From Lentinula raphanica (lineage: Eukaryota; Basidiomycota; Agaricomycetes; Agaricales; Omphalotaceae), in the NCBI GenBank assembly GCA_027919835.1, contig JANVFP010000018.1:310001-374000 (forward strand): a DNA stretch of 64,000 nt, in the 5' to 3' direction. The notes beneath the pieces were generated by a model. The model worked only from the letters and a program-made list of their open reading frames with translations. It was not told where the DNA came from and made no database searches. The translations under genes were made by a program, and so were the position numbers. Of the stretch, positions 32,012 through 44,187 are shown piece after piece (position 1 is the stretch's first letter; each line of letters begins with the position of its first letter).

Positions 32012-32430
32012 TATTTTTTCATCGAAGTCCGATTGGGTTCCAATCTGTTCCAAATTAATGAAGAGGACAAAGGGCATTCAGCAGGAAGACAGTTTTGCAT
32101 GATCCACTGCTCGCAAGCTCAACGAAGGAGAATCTGTGCACAGTCGTTAAGTACTAGTAGGAACATGGTATGGGCCTCTGATTTCCTCCCTGATGATCTT
32201 GGGGTTGCAATCAGCTTGGTCTCGCACTTTGAGTAAATTTCCTCACCGACGGTATATTCCCAATTGATTCTAATGATAACGATGATAACACGTATGCGAT
32301 TCATTCTCTATAAGAATGCTCGGATGGAGGAAACGAAAATTCCCCCAGAGCTGGTCTCCTACCGAGTTGAACTCAACACACTTCTCTTGCAAACATCCGA
32401 CACCATCATCTTGTGAAACGTACCTCTACT

Positions 32431-33068
32431 ATGACTCGTCCTGCCAGACTTAAACTCCGGGCTATGTTCATTCTTGGAGTTGTCTCCTCTGCTGTTCTTG
32501 CTGCTCCGACTTCTGTGGGGCCTTCCTTGAGCTTCGAAGCGCGCTCGACCGAAGCTCAGGCTCTCCAACCTCCCGAAGAACCTAGTAGTGGTGATGGCCT
32601 GCACGGAGGCCACCATGCATACAATGCGCCAGATGCTCGCAGTGCAGTCGAACGTGCCAACGTTGACGTTCCTCTACGGGTAAGTTTATCAGACGCTACA
32701 GGTCATATGAGTATGTTCCCTGATGAAAATTTCCAGGCTGGCGTCGACCATCCGAAGGGTGATTACTTGAAGCGGGGTTTAGACAATCAGAATGTAAGCA
32801 ATACTTCGATCGAAGTACGTTTATCGTGTACTCTTCTGACCGTCTTGTACAGTCTGAGCCATTCAAAGGCTCTGACACATATACTATAAGGGAGGCGGCT
32901 AGTGCTTTGAAGTCAGATTCCGTGCAGATGCAGAAGCAAAGGCTGAATTCCGTGCAAGAGTCGGTCCGCGACTCAGTTCCAGATGCAGTGCGGCAATTCA
33001 GTAAAATACCAAATTCCGTGGAGAAGTCGGCTCAATATTGGGTGGAAAGAGCGAAGTCCGGTAGTTGA
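32431..33068 (+). CDS. Small secreted protein of unknown function
   Basis: Exons 32431-32679, 32737-32793, 32853-33068; 173 aa. The first 30 residues (LRAMFILGVVSSAVLAAPTS) are a signal peptide with likely cleavage after LAA. The mature part is low in cysteine, Ser/Glu/His-rich near the start (GGHHAYNAPD), with a C-terminal series of Ser-Val-rich amphipathic heptads (DSVQMQKQRLNSVQESVRDS, FSKIPNSVEKSAQYWV). The gene sits in the gene-poor stretch beside the tandem repeat. No family recognised; it could be an effector-like or cell-wall-associated small secreted protein, which is inference from size and signal peptide only. Confidence 0.68.
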
Positions 33069-33716
33069 CTGGATCATGGATGACTTCTCTCCCAAGAGGA
33101 TAAGATAATGGGCTCACGTCTGACCAAAGCAAAGAGAATATAGAATCAATTATTTTCTTTAAGTGTTTGGTTGGGTCTTGGTAGTCTGGACCCGCACATC
33201 AGGGGCTTGGCGGACGAGTTCAACCCGAGTTCGACTCTCTTTCAGACTGTGAATGCCGGTGACCAGATTGATGCCATAGTTTCGTCGGCTAAGGTCAGCT
33301 CGGGCCAGTCTTGGTCGGAGGGACCTCCGATGAGGTCTTTCGAAGTTCACAAAATATCTAAAGCATCGATTTATTCTTGGGAGCCTGAAAGTCCGCTCGT
33401 GAATCGACGATCCGGGAAATGACCAATGACATGACACATTACCCAGCAATATTGGATGCATACCAGGGTGCGGAAGACCTCAGGCTGCAATCACTTCGTC
33501 CTCGGTAGAAGGGTTCATACCTGTCAAGATCTCGTCTGATACCGCTATGACGCAGTGAGACGGTATTTAAGAAGGGTCAGACGGACGTGCATTCTTTGAA
33601 CAGGTTGACTCTTGAAATACACCCGCCATGGACTGAATTTACGGGCCTCTTTCGGCCAAAGGGAGCACAAGATATCTCGATAAGAAAAGAGATTGAAATT
33701 GTTGTACACAGGAGTT
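33069..33716. other. Intergenic, nothing recognised
   Basis: Region between the secreted protein gene and the proteasome gene 3' end. Open segments exist on both strands but have no supporting motif or splice structure. Confidence 0.4.
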
Positions 33717-34502
33717 CTAATCCATTCTTCCTTTCAACGTACGAGTGGTAACTTTGTCCTTCTCACTGTTGTAGGAGAAACATCAGTACACGAACGATTT
33801 AGGCAATACCAGAACGTCACGTACATCACATGCACGACTACACCCCAGCCAGAATACGCATCACGGTCGACTGCATTAAGCATCGTTTGTGATATTGTTT
33901 CGAATAATTGTTCGGGGTCCAAATCCGGCTCCCATAAACCCTCAGCAACACCGTACAGTTTAGAGCTCGCTGTTCCTGCGACGACAAAGTCTTTCGCGAA
34001 GTTCAGGCATCCGATAAGGTCTGTTGCTGCGATGAATGGTTTGAAACCACCTGTTGCCGATCTTGAGAGACCAGCCATGACGGGTTCTATGAAATAAGGT
34101 CCAAAGCGTCGTTCGTATAGTGTAGATGAAACTAGGTGTGCGAAGGTCTCTGGCTCGATTTCTCGTTCTTCCTTGATGGTATACATGTTTACTCTGTATC
34201 GGAAAGTTTCTCGTCTAGAGGTTTACGCTGGATGTTAGCTAAGGCTGATCAAGAGATCTACACGCACAGTGTGGTAACATCTGTAGCAAGTCCTGGTAGT
34301 CCAAGATAGATACGGTCTGTTACCGGGAATATCTAAGCGAAAGGAGCTCTTGAGCATAAATCCATACGTCAAGAGGTAAGCCTCATACTTTTTGAAAGTT
34401 GGATGATATTCCTAAAGCTTGATTTCCCAATCGTAGGTCGGAGGCAATTGCAACACAGTCTTGTCCCACCATGGCTATGACGGAGCCACCGTTATATTCC
34501 AT
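33717..34502 (-). CDS. PUP3: 20S proteasome subunit beta-3
   Basis: Non-catalytic beta-ring subunit of the 20S core particle. Exons 34389-34502, 34268-34332, 33825-34214, 33717-33765 (minus); 205 aa, the usual length. It starts MEYNGGSVIAMVGQDCVAIA, so there is no cleavable propeptide or N-terminal catalytic Thr, as expected of beta-3. Family segments: SDLRLGNQALGISSNFQKIF, LGLPGLATDVTTLRETFRYR, FGPYFIEPVMAGLS, YGVAEGLWEPDLDPEQLFE, and the end DKVTTRTLKGRMD. It is divergent with the G-patch gene, with 227 bp between starts. Confidence 0.96.
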
Positions 34503-34729
34503 TATCGACTATCACCAGTGGTCAGGTTTGGGTTCGTATAGTGAGGTGAGTAGGACACACCATGTTGGGCAGATGAAGTAGATGAAAGTACGCGTCAAGG
34601 TCAGGTTGAGAGTGACGCGTCCTTCCGTGGACCAGGCTGTCACATTAAGTCACGCAATGTCACAAAGGTGACGTTTTGTAAGGTTTTGTAGCCATCACAC
34701 AGTCACGCAATTCTCCTTGTTCTCATCCA

Positions 34730-36208
34730 ATGTCGGCGAGTACGATTGCTCGTTGGAATGCAATTCCTCTCGATCGCTCAGACGTATCCACACCTTCAAA
34801 GGTACTCGAACGTTAATCTACTGTCACTCATACAGTATATACTGCCCATTTTTCTCTTTCCTTCCTTCGATTCCCTAGCGCAAACTCGATGAAGACAGTG
34901 ACGACGATGTTTCCATTGTCTCTCGTAGTCCTTCGCCCTCTCAGGAGGCAATGGAAGATGTACAAGATAGTGTCACTAAGTATGACGAATATATACGTGG
35001 GCCAGCACGGGAGGTGATTACAGTCGAAACACCTATCAAGTCTTCCAATAAGGGTTTCGCTATGCTAGCGAAGCTCGGCTGGGTTGAAGGTCAACCTCTT
35101 GGAATATCTGGTCAAGGTAGCTGTTTGAGCTTGTGTCATTTCGTCTTGATTTTTCAACTACCATTACATAGGTCGTGTCGATCCTATACCGTTCCAAATG
35201 AAAGCGGACTCCACTGGCCTAGGCAAAGTTCGGCAAGACGTCGAAATGATAGAGACAACAGTCTCGCAACGTCGGGAGCTTGACTCGGAGAGACAGCAGA
35301 AAGAGACTGAGGATCAACGGCGTGCTCGAGAGGTTATTTATATCCACGTTCTTATGCACGAATTAGTCACTCAAATCCTCGATTGAATTATCCAGGACAC
35401 AGTCGCTCGCAAGTCTGCTTTGGCCGAAGAGATATCCGACAGACTCAAAGCATTCTATTGCACTCTTTGTGACAAACAATTCCAGAATGTTGCCCAATAT
35501 GACGAACATACTAACTCGTATGCTCATCACCACAAAGCTCGATTCAGGGACATGCAAGCCAGTGCTCGTATAAAGCCACAAGAAGAGATTGACAGGAGGA
35601 AAGAAAAGGAAAGGAAACGGGAAGAGAAGGAGCTGAGGAAGATCGCGGCTGCAAGCGGAGTAAGGATGGCTAAGACGACTTTGCCTCCTCCTGGTGCCCC
35701 TGTACTTGCGCCTGTGGTCCATTCAACGGTCGCAGACCCCTCTGATAACAATACCTCTTCCTGGGCCCCCGTTTCTGGCACTAGTACCACTACTTCTAGC
35801 AGTGGGTTCAAGAAATCAGGCTGGGCTTCCATTGGGTCTTCATCTTCTCCCACACCAGAGGTTCCGGCTCCAGTATCTGATTCTGCCACTATATCTAGCA
35901 GTGGTTTCACAAAGTCCGGATGGGCTCGTGTAGCTGGCTCATCAAACGCACCAGTAGCTCAGCCTCCGCCTCCTGCCGGCACGTCTTCAGGCGGCTGGAA
36001 GGCTGTTGGTTCCTCTTCGCTTTCTGTCGAATCTAGCGCTGCTTCCTCTCAGACATCATCTGATACATCTATGATTATAGATGTGCCTCATCCTGGGCCC
36101 ATGGCCCCCCCGCCCCCAGCGCCCGTCACTCACCATCCGCCCTCTAAATCTCATCTTTCCCGCGTTGGCTGGCAACAGTTTCAAAAGAAGAATTCGAAGA
36201 AGTTCTAG
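34730..36208 (+). CDS. G-patch and C2H2 zinc-finger protein
   Basis: Probable nuclear RNA-processing factor. Exons 34730-34801, 34879-35116, 35172-35332, 35396-36208; 427 aa. The G-patch (about residues 72-117) reads NKGFAMLAKLGWVEGQPLG ... DSTGLGK. A single C2H2 finger FYCTLCDKQFQNVAQYDEH followed by NSYAHHHK lies near residues 175-203; next comes a charged KE-rich helix (RRKEKERKREEKELRKIAAA) and a long Pro/Ser-rich tail with repeated SSSGFxKSGWA units. The order G-patch then C2H2 matches the GPATCH8 group. The last stretch VGWQQFQKKNSKKF ends in a basic tail. Confidence 0.85.
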
Positions 36209-36761
36209 TTTGGGTCATATACATGGGTTCGTTTGCTTTGCGTCGTCAATGTTTTTTTGCTATGTATGTATGTACTTACATTGATTTCGTCGTGCTCAAT
36301 TCGTTCTCGCTGTTTTACTAAGTTCAAACCTTATTTTAGCTTCAGTGCTGTATGTTGAATTGGATAGTGTACCATGTCACAGCATCATTTGCTTGAATTT
36401 AGAGTCTTTTATCATATGAGCACACGAGCAAAAAGTAAGATATGCAGTTACAGTATAACTCGAGCAAGCACCTGGCCTGAGCAACATTCAACAAGTCAAG
36501 AAACGCTGCCCACGTCAAGTTCTGAGGAGTCTAAATGCCAACTCGTAGTCAAAGAAATGTTAATGTAGCCAGCAAGATCGAGCCAAATCAACCAACAATG
36601 GAAAAGTGAAGGTTTGAGAAAGAGAACTGGCCACCTGACAGCGGTCCATATAACGTAGGTCAAAAAAAGAACAAAATAGTAGGGCGTTGAGTTGGCTCTC
36701 ATAATGGAACATACAGCATGGAAAATAAAGGGAACAGAAAAGAGGAACGGAGACGAATCAA
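36209..36761. other. Intergenic between convergent genes
   Basis: 3' flanks of the G-patch gene and BDF1; T-rich then A-rich. No coding or RNA gene seen. Confidence 0.45.
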
Positions 36762-39522
36762 TCACTCCGAATCACTTCCAGAGCTATCATCCGAGCTTGA
36801 ATCAGACGAACGATCGCTGTCGTGTGCGTGAGCGCCAGAAGGCACAGCACCGTTTGCTCCCTGGTCGAAGAGCGCCATACGCTGCTCCAGTTGCCGTATT
36901 TTTTCTGCCTCGACCTCTTCGTCCATACTCTTCCGCTTCAAACCTCCGGTACCCGTGCCCTTGCCTGGACGACTGCGTTTTGGTGGTGCAGCTTTCAGAG
37001 GACGAACGACGACGTTGTATAATCTGGTGAGTACCGCTACGGGTAGCAGATCAATGTCCAGTTCGATTTCTTCCGTGCTCTACAAGACCGATATTGTGAG
37101 TAAGATAACACATTGACAAAGAGCGGACAAGACTTACATCGCGGATTTCGGGAACACCTTCGTGTATGATCTGTATGACTTTCTCCAGTTTCGCACCCTC
37201 CAATCTTTGGATCGCGTCGCTCAACTCCTTTTTCTGTTCGAAGGAAAGAACGTCGTCATCGGCGATGGCCTTCTTGCCTTTTTTCTTCGACGGTGCGGGC
37301 TGCTTCGAGTGCTTCGGATGGGAGGCTTTCGAAGTTGAAGGTACAGGCGCCTTCTCTTGCTTCGCCTTCTTCTTCTTGTCCTTTGGTTTGCTCTTGAGCT
37401 GTGAGATGGTACCGCGGATGGTTTCAATCTGACTTTCCATCATAGCGATAGTACCTGAGGTAGAACTCAGACAAGTAAGCACGAATATGATCAATGAACT
37501 TACGAGCGCGCTCGACATCACTGTCCTCTTCTTCCTCTTCATCTTCTTCATCTTCGCTCATTGGCTCAGGGGGGAGACTCTTCCACTTCTCATCGAAGAT
37601 GCGCTGCAGCTCCTGCCCGGCTTGATTTACCATGGTGCCAGCTGGGTTGAACGTGAAGCAATTTCGGATCATCAGCTTGAAATCGTCCCAAAAGTTGGAG
37701 GCGGTGCGGTATTCACGAGCATCTAATTTCCTCCGCATCGTCGACATGTCCATCGGTTTCTTAATGATTTTGGGATATGATGGAATTTCGAGTTTCACCC
37801 AATCTATTATCGCGTGCTTGAGCCATATACATAATAACATTAACGACAAAAACCTACCGACAGGTTCATAGAACGGATTCGCGATTGTATAGTATTGCTT
37901 TTTATGCAGGTCATTGAGAATTTTGGAGCAATACTTTAGTTGTTCGACCGATCCGCTGTTATCCTTCGTATGTTTAACTTTGCGTTGCTTCTTGGGAGCA
38001 TCAGCGTAAGGAAGGTCTTTCGGAGCAGGCGGATGAATTTCTCGCTTGGGACGACCAACGACTTCATGGGCCTCGTTTCGTCGAATCGTAGGCACTGACG
38101 TTGATGGCCGACGGGGAGCTGACTTTTTCGAAGGGGCAGGGGCGGGTGCAGGTACAGGTACAGGCGGGGGAGGCGGTGCGGCAACAGCAGCGCGTGGAGG
38201 GGGTGGAGACTGCTTTTTGACGACAGGTGGCTAAAAATAAAAAATGAGTGTGCGAGGATTATAGATGAAATAGATCCTTACCTCTGCAGTGGGCATGTTT
38301 TTAACTTGCTTATCAAAGACTTCCTCGACCCGTCTACCCATTGCCGTGATAATGTGATCAGGTCCATTGAACGTCACACAGTTGGATATGATGAGTCTGA
38401 CGTCTGCAACAAACTCTTCAGCGGTGCGATAGCGAGGGTTCATCGGATTGGGGTCAGGTTTGACCGGATTCGAAGCAGTAAGCTTGCGTTCGATCGTAGA
38501 GAAATCCATAGGATTTTTGATGATAGACGGGTAATGGGGAATGTTTAACGCTATAGGATCCACAGGCCGAAGAAACGGTGATGCGTCTTTCAGCTTCTTC
38601 AAAGATCGAACAGTCGATTGACAAAACCGGTACTGCCCCACGGTAAGCGTAGATGGTCCAGATGCTGGAGGTACAGCAGGAACCTGGGTTGCAGGTTGTG
38701 GAGGAGGAGGAGCAGCGACAGTATCAGCTGCTGCTGCAGGAGTTGGCATGATGGTAGAAGCTGAAGGTGGTGGGGGAGTTGCAGACTTCCATACGGCGAA
38801 AGTAAGATTAGCACGCCCGTAAACGGCGTACAGAGGCAGAGGAAAAGGCTTACATGGGCATTTGACGCTTGATCAGCATCAGAGTGTACCCTGGCCCTCT
38901 TTGCTGGAGGAGGCTTGACATCATCGTCATCGGCAGCATCGTTGGGTGTGGTATGGGCTGTAGAACCGTTGTTGCCATTGAAGAACGCTCCCGAGACATC
39001 GGGCGTTGTTGCAGGAGTGTGATCTTCCATATTGACATCACCATCTGCATGGATACCATTAACACCGTTGACATTGCTGTGGCCGTTGACGCCATTCGTG
39101 GGAGTTGGCATGTTTTCACTTGAATCAACAGCGTCCATTGGGGTGTCAGGCGGAACAGAATCTATAAAGAACAAGGGAAAGGTCAAATTTGGCGTCGAGG
39201 ACGAACAAAGACACAGCATACTAGAATCAACGTCTGCCCCATTCTCAACAACAGTCGACACGTCATTCTGAATGTCTTCCACAACAGGTTCGACATTTTC
39301 TATAGCCAAAGGTTCGTTACGCGCGTCACTTTCTTGGTCCTCATAGTCAACGTCTATTTTCACGTCTGGAGAGATATCGTTTGAGACAGGAGTTGGGGGA
39401 GAGGCGGGAAAAGGAGCGTGAGAGTCGTTGTTTATGGGCTGTTCGTCGCCGTTGGAAGATATTATAGGAGCCTGGTCACCGTTGAGCTCGACATCGGAAG
39501 TGATTACTGGCGCGTCGTTCAT
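36762..39522 (-). CDS. BDF1: BET-family double-bromodomain protein
   Basis: Acetyl-histone reader linked to TFIID. Exons 39222-39522, 38854-39161, 38282-38785, 37858-38230, 37504-37803, 37138-37454, 36762-37079 (minus); 806 aa. An acidic, low-complexity N-terminus precedes bromodomain 1 (about residues 245-345): FLRPVDPIALNIPHYPSII, NPMDFSTIERKL, LIISNCVTFNGPDH. Bromodomain 2 (about 420-540): NPFYEPVDWVKLEIPSYPKI, KPMDMSTMRRKL, MIRNCFTFNPAGTMV. Both acetyl-lysine Asn residues are present (SNCVTFN, RNCFTFN). The ET domain is FEQKKELSDAIQRL ... IELDIDLLPVAVLTRLYN; the tail is Ser/Asp-rich. Three copies of a Pro-rich linker surround BD1. Its start lies 221 bp downstream of the end of WDR70 on the same strand, and TAF12 lies 4.7 kb further. 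Confidence 0.95.
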
Positions 39523-39743
39523 AATCTTGTGCGAAATTCACACGCTCTTTTGGTTTGCGGGAAAAAATTAGGGGAGTCAGATTTGGGGGGTTTTAATATA
39601 TGCTTACTGCCTTATATATGAGAGAACCTGATCACGAGCCAACCCTGCGCACGGACCATCAACGAGCTATTATCTCCTTTTTCCGGCCAAGTTCTTTGTC
39701 TTCCCTATTCTTTCTCATTGGACAAAGACGAATAGCTCTTCCC

Positions 39744-42201
39744 CTACTTTTCTTCCTCTTCTTCGCCATCTGAAGTCGTCGCAAACACTGGTCGCGGTTG
39801 ATTTTCTCTCCATGCTGAATAGAAAAAAAAATTCCGGTAATCACCGCCACGTCAGTGATCGTATCAATCAAAAAAAGCACGTGCTGATGTCCGCATAATT
39901 TTCACACCGAGTCCCCGCCCGTAGAAAAGACATCCCCGACGGGGAACAACAACACTTGAGAGTTTGAGAAATGCGCTCTGATGCTTACCTGCTGTCCATT
40001 GAGGGTCCTCTTCCGCGACGTTCGCATATCTGAGTAATGCTTCTCGAGGCTGAAGTAAATTGAACGTTCAGTGGCGCCGGCGTAGAGAAGGATCGCAGCA
40101 AGAAACTCACGTCTTCGTCCCGCGTTGTGTCTCGTACCAGATTTTGTACAACGTGTTGGGTTGCACTCGCACCAACCCTGCCTCCCTTTCCAGGTCCTGT
40201 AACAGGTAATTCTGGTCTTCGGCTCTTTCTTGGATCCATTCTGTCCTTCTCCCGTTTGCGTTTGCTGCCTCGAGCAATACCGTCTCCGTCTCGGAACATT
40301 GGAAGTGCGTGAGGTGTAAGAATAGCCGGAGCAGCCAGAGCATCGGACATGTCTTCAATCGTGACCTTCCTCGGTGGACCCTTGTTCAGCAGCAGCTTGG
40401 CTCCATTCAACGACGTTTGAGGCGAATACAGCACACATATTTGGCCATTCGATAGACCTGTCACAATCTAACATCGAGGTGGATAACAATAAGCGAACAG
40501 CAAGAATTCATCAATCGATCTCACCTGATTGATTTTCGAATGCCAGAAGACCTTCACTGGCGTAGCGCCAACTTCCAGGGTTTTCACAATATCCAAGTTG
40601 TCTTTGCGCATAAACAGCAGTCTCCCTGGCCCACCTTTGACGGTCGCGCCAGCGCCTGTAACAACGTACTTGTCGTCCGGGCTGAAGATAGCGTTGGTAT
40701 TAGGATACAGCGTAGGCAATTCCGATCGAGTCGACAGAGGTTTTTTAAACGCCCTCAGATCCCACACTGGGATTTTCCAGTCGTCAGAATCGGACTGCGA
40801 AGATGAGACAGGATCACGAACGTTTGACGGAATCATCACCTCCACGGGTAAGGACTGTCCTTCCATCAACCGAGAAGACCATCGAACCAGTTTCAGTGCC
40901 CTTCACATGCGCGCCCTCTATACTCAGATTCGGTCTTACAAAATTCGAGCTTGTGTTCCACATGTGCAATGCCCCATCTAGGCATACTGAAATATCAAGC
41001 ATATGCAGATGAGCGACGGCCTGATTGTGGGGCTTCAAACTCACCTCCGCCAATCATTCCACCATCGGGAGAATAAGCGCAGGATAAGACCTTGGTTCTG
41101 GCCCCTCGTTCCTTTGACTTGACGACAATGACCGTTTTCTGCTTTCGTTTGTTCTCTACATCCCAAATTCTGTTCAAGATAGAGACAAGTCATGAGACCA
41201 AGAACCCAACGGATCCAGGAAAAGTATTTACCGAATTGTAGAATCTGCAGAAGATGTGATGAAAATTTGAGGATTCTTCGGATGCCAAGCACAGGCAGAG
41301 AGTTCGCCGACATGTCCACTGATATGCAACCGTGAGTCCTACCAACTCACGACAAAAGACAAAAAAATAGGGACGTACGAGGTATTTTTCATATCACGGA
41401 TGTAAGGATCTCCCTTTATGAAAGTTGCTCTTTATAGTCAGGTGAGGCTATCCAATTCTCGTAAAAACATGGCAAAACGTACTGTTCTTCACCATCCCTG
41501 TCATATAACTTGGCCTGTATCGTTCCGGATATTACCAGGAACTTTTGGCCATCATTCGAATATTTAATATCGTGGATCTACGTCACAGTAAGCATTCACC
41601 TGTGTTCAAAAACGTGATGTAAACCAGCAACATACATGATAGCTACCGGCTGGCTCCCAGCTCTTGAAAGGCTTGCATCGCATATCCATGCCACCAAAAT
41701 CCCATAGCTTGCAGTCGTAGTCATGGGACCCAGAAGCTATCCGGGCTCCAGATGGGTCCAATGCGAGAGCTGATACAACTTTGGTATGATCCTTCAGAAT
41801 AAGTTCGTGTGTTGTAGGAAATTGAGGAGCTTCGCTTTCTTCATCGAGGTCTTGAAAATCCTCGGGATCATATTCGGGTTCTTCATCATCAACAGCTTTC
41901 GTCGCAGTTTGAGGGGCCGGTGGTGGTGGCGGACCAATGTCGTCTGTATCCTCGTCCTCCTCGCCTTTGTTGTGTATTCGTGTAGAGGATGGACCAGGCG
42001 TGTCAATCTTCGCAGAAACTGAGGCTGTCGAGGGAGGAACATCCTGTATACGATAAGTCGCAATAGAGAAAAGACGACAAACATATCAATTACCTCATTT
42101 CTCTTGTTCTTGTCGAACCTTAAGGGATCCAGCTTCTTCTTCTGAGTGGATTTACCGAAGCCAGAGATTCCCATAGCAGCGAAGACATCCATGTCCGCCA
42201 T
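39744..42201 (-). CDS. WDR70: WD40 protein, WDR70 homologue
   Basis: Conserved nuclear WD40 protein implicated in H2B ubiquitylation at double-strand breaks. Exons 42094-42201, 41636-42043, 41483-41577, 41379-41429, 41232-41318, 41045-41169, 40822-40986, 40525-40766, 40111-40467, 39989-40049, 39744-39814 (minus); 589 aa. The start MADMDVFAAMGISGFGKSTQ is typical. Repeats: HELILKDHTKVVSALALDPS ... DYDCKLWDFGGMD; IHDIKYSNDGQKFLVISGT; SGHVGELSACAWHPKNPQIF ... STIRIWDVE; GALHMWNTSS; TVLTRGGDDSVKLWDLR. The C-terminal tail PREALLRYANVAEEDPQWTAAW and an acidic end follow. The last intron (39815-39988, 174 nt) is about three times the window's usual intron size. Confidence 0.9.
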
Positions 42202-42377
42202 TGGATGAAGAGAGAGAGAAAAAAAACAGGTAGAAACGATAACTGTACAGTGTGTTGAATTGATTGCGCGGTCTGAGTCACGTGAGCGGTCATCTTCCGT
42301 TGCCGGTGAGCGCCTAATTTACACAAATCTCTTCGAGCACTTCAATCTTCACCACATCTGCGTTTAGTCTCGCCGCA

Positions 42378-43080
42378 ATGTTAAAACGACGAAGAGCTTC
42401 CTCACCTCTACCATCTTCCTCATCTAGCGTCCCACTTATAGTGGACCCCACACCCATGGGCCATACCCAGAACACCAAGCGGAGACGAGTTCAACCACCC
42501 GTCCTTGATGGACAAATGAGAGGCTGGGGAACGTCGCAGGATATGCTTTACGAAACTCCTCAGAACGACGACGACGACGGTGAAGAAGATATCATTGAAG
42601 AGGATGAGTCACCCCACGCCTTAGTCACCTCACACAGCACCGATCTCAACTCACCTTACAAGTCTGCCAACGGTTTCTTGTACGAGCTCCACGCCCTACA
42701 ACGCCATAGACATGTATTCTCGGCCAACTCACCCATACAACCACCGAGCTTCAGTAATTCTGCTCACGATCCATCACATCGACATCATGCTTGGATTGAT
42801 CATGACCATCCTTCTGAAAAACGACCTTCTTCCCCAATTAGCATTCCTTCATACAACACGTCAAATCAGCAAGATGATCATATGTCTGCTCTAGATGTAA
42901 CTCATGGAAAGCGTTACGAATTGGACTTGGTTAGAGGCCGTTACGAAGAAGGAAACAGGTAATGCTCATGGTACTGCTGCTCCCGGAAATCATATTGATG
43001 ATATTTGTAGATTTCTAGGTTCTGTTGTACAATTACGCCGGCGAGAACTGGAATGTAGGCCTGACAGAGACGGCGTTTAA
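42378..43080 (+). CDS. Hypothetical nuclear-type protein
   Basis: Exons 42378-42958 and 43011-43080; 216 aa. Starts MLKRRRASSPLPSSSSSVP with two basic clusters (LKRRR, TKRRRVQ) that look like nuclear localisation signals, followed by an acidic run (NDDDDGEEDIIEEDESP), a conserved-looking segment NGFLYELHALQRHRHVF and a C-terminal helix VVQLRRRELECRP. No known domain recognised. Divergent with WDR70 (176 bp between starts). The intron has good GT-AG signals and phases join. Confidence 0.7.
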
Positions 43081-43320
43081 GAACTGTTCTTGTATGTATC
43101 CTTGACGACTGCTCGAGGAATTCCGCTCTAACCTGGTCAATTCTTCAGCTGGCTATAAGACGATGTCGCATTCTTCCATATTGCACACACCTTGTACAAT
43201 GCCTACAACCAAACCTTGCATTTCACAGTCACTCTCATCCTCACTAATGTCTTTCTACGCAGGTGCATTGTAAATTATTTCTCATTAGATGAAATGTATT
43301 TCATATTCTCAACCTATCTG

Positions 43321-44016
43321 TCATGACCTTGAAGACGACAAGGAGAGTTGAATCGTTTTGTTGAACGCCCGACCGAGTTCCCCGTTTAACAGATCGTCAA
43401 GAGGTTGGTTGTCACGCGAATATCGCCAAGACCCATCTGTTTCGATGTAGTCGTACCTTTTAGGACCACTACAGCGGTTCTCAATGACGAACGATAAGTA
43501 TACTCTGGCAACAAGGCTCACCTAAACGGTGAAGACAGCCATATCTGCTTGTTCGGAGGTTGCTTGTTGATAACATAAGTTCCCTTATCCCCCAATCTGA
43601 GGGTAAGCACTCCACTCTGAGATAGACCGAATAAGAAAGAGCGAACACACGATGACGCAGTAAATCGAGTACATACATGATAATCCACCTCATATGAGGC
43701 GTCACCGTGATCCTCTATCAGCTGTTCCAGATCTTCAAGCAGTCCATCCATAGCATCATCTGCGAGCTGATGATAGCGCTCCATTGACAGAGAGCTATAC
43801 ATGACCGTGCAGCAGGAGTTGAGTGATGATCTGTTCGCATTGAAGAAGTACGCCCGCAAACCTGACATTCAGTTGGGGAGGTGGGGTGGACATGAAGCGA
43901 AACGACGGAGTTCTCGAGTACAGTAGCTCATGTCTGGCAATTCGCGACAACTTGAGTGAATTGAGTGCAGCGATGGACAGACGACGCGGAACAACACGAA
44001 GGTTGGAGGAAAACAT
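43321..44016 (-). CDS. YFH1: Frataxin
   Basis: Mitochondrial iron-sulfur cluster assembly factor. Exons 43862-44016, 43677-43794, 43522-43616, 43321-43468 (minus); 171 aa. N-terminal presequence rich in Arg/Ser/Leu ([18 protein letters not shown]). The fold begins [20 protein letters not shown] with the acidic first helix [20 protein letters not shown]; strands [20 protein letters not shown] and [18 protein letters not shown] carry the conserved [26 protein letters not shown] closes the fold. The first intron most likely uses the AG/GTTTGC donor at 43861, which keeps phase. Known role of the family: binds Nfs1-Isu1 and iron. Confidence 0.93.
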
Positions 44017-44187
44017 TACGGTCTTACATAATCCAAGAAAGTAGCAGCAAAGTTCAATTGACTTCGACATGCAGTACAAATTACAACAAGGCATCGAAAG
44101 CAAATAAATATCGACAGGCGAGGATACACAAGCCAGAGCTAATGGTAACGGGAAAAGTGAAAACACATCTGATTGAGCCATGCGTCT

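Larger units (their letters stand above)
30949..32430. other. Gene-poor stretch with degenerate tandem repeats
   Basis: No gene recognised. Contains two full copies and one decayed copy of a roughly 145-155 bp unit (listed separately), followed by the promoter of the small secreted protein gene. Confidence 0.6.

Noticed and set aside
33210..33245. T-arm-like GAGTTCGACTC suggesting a tRNA
   Set aside because: No matching acceptor, D or anticodon stems could be folded around it on either strand.
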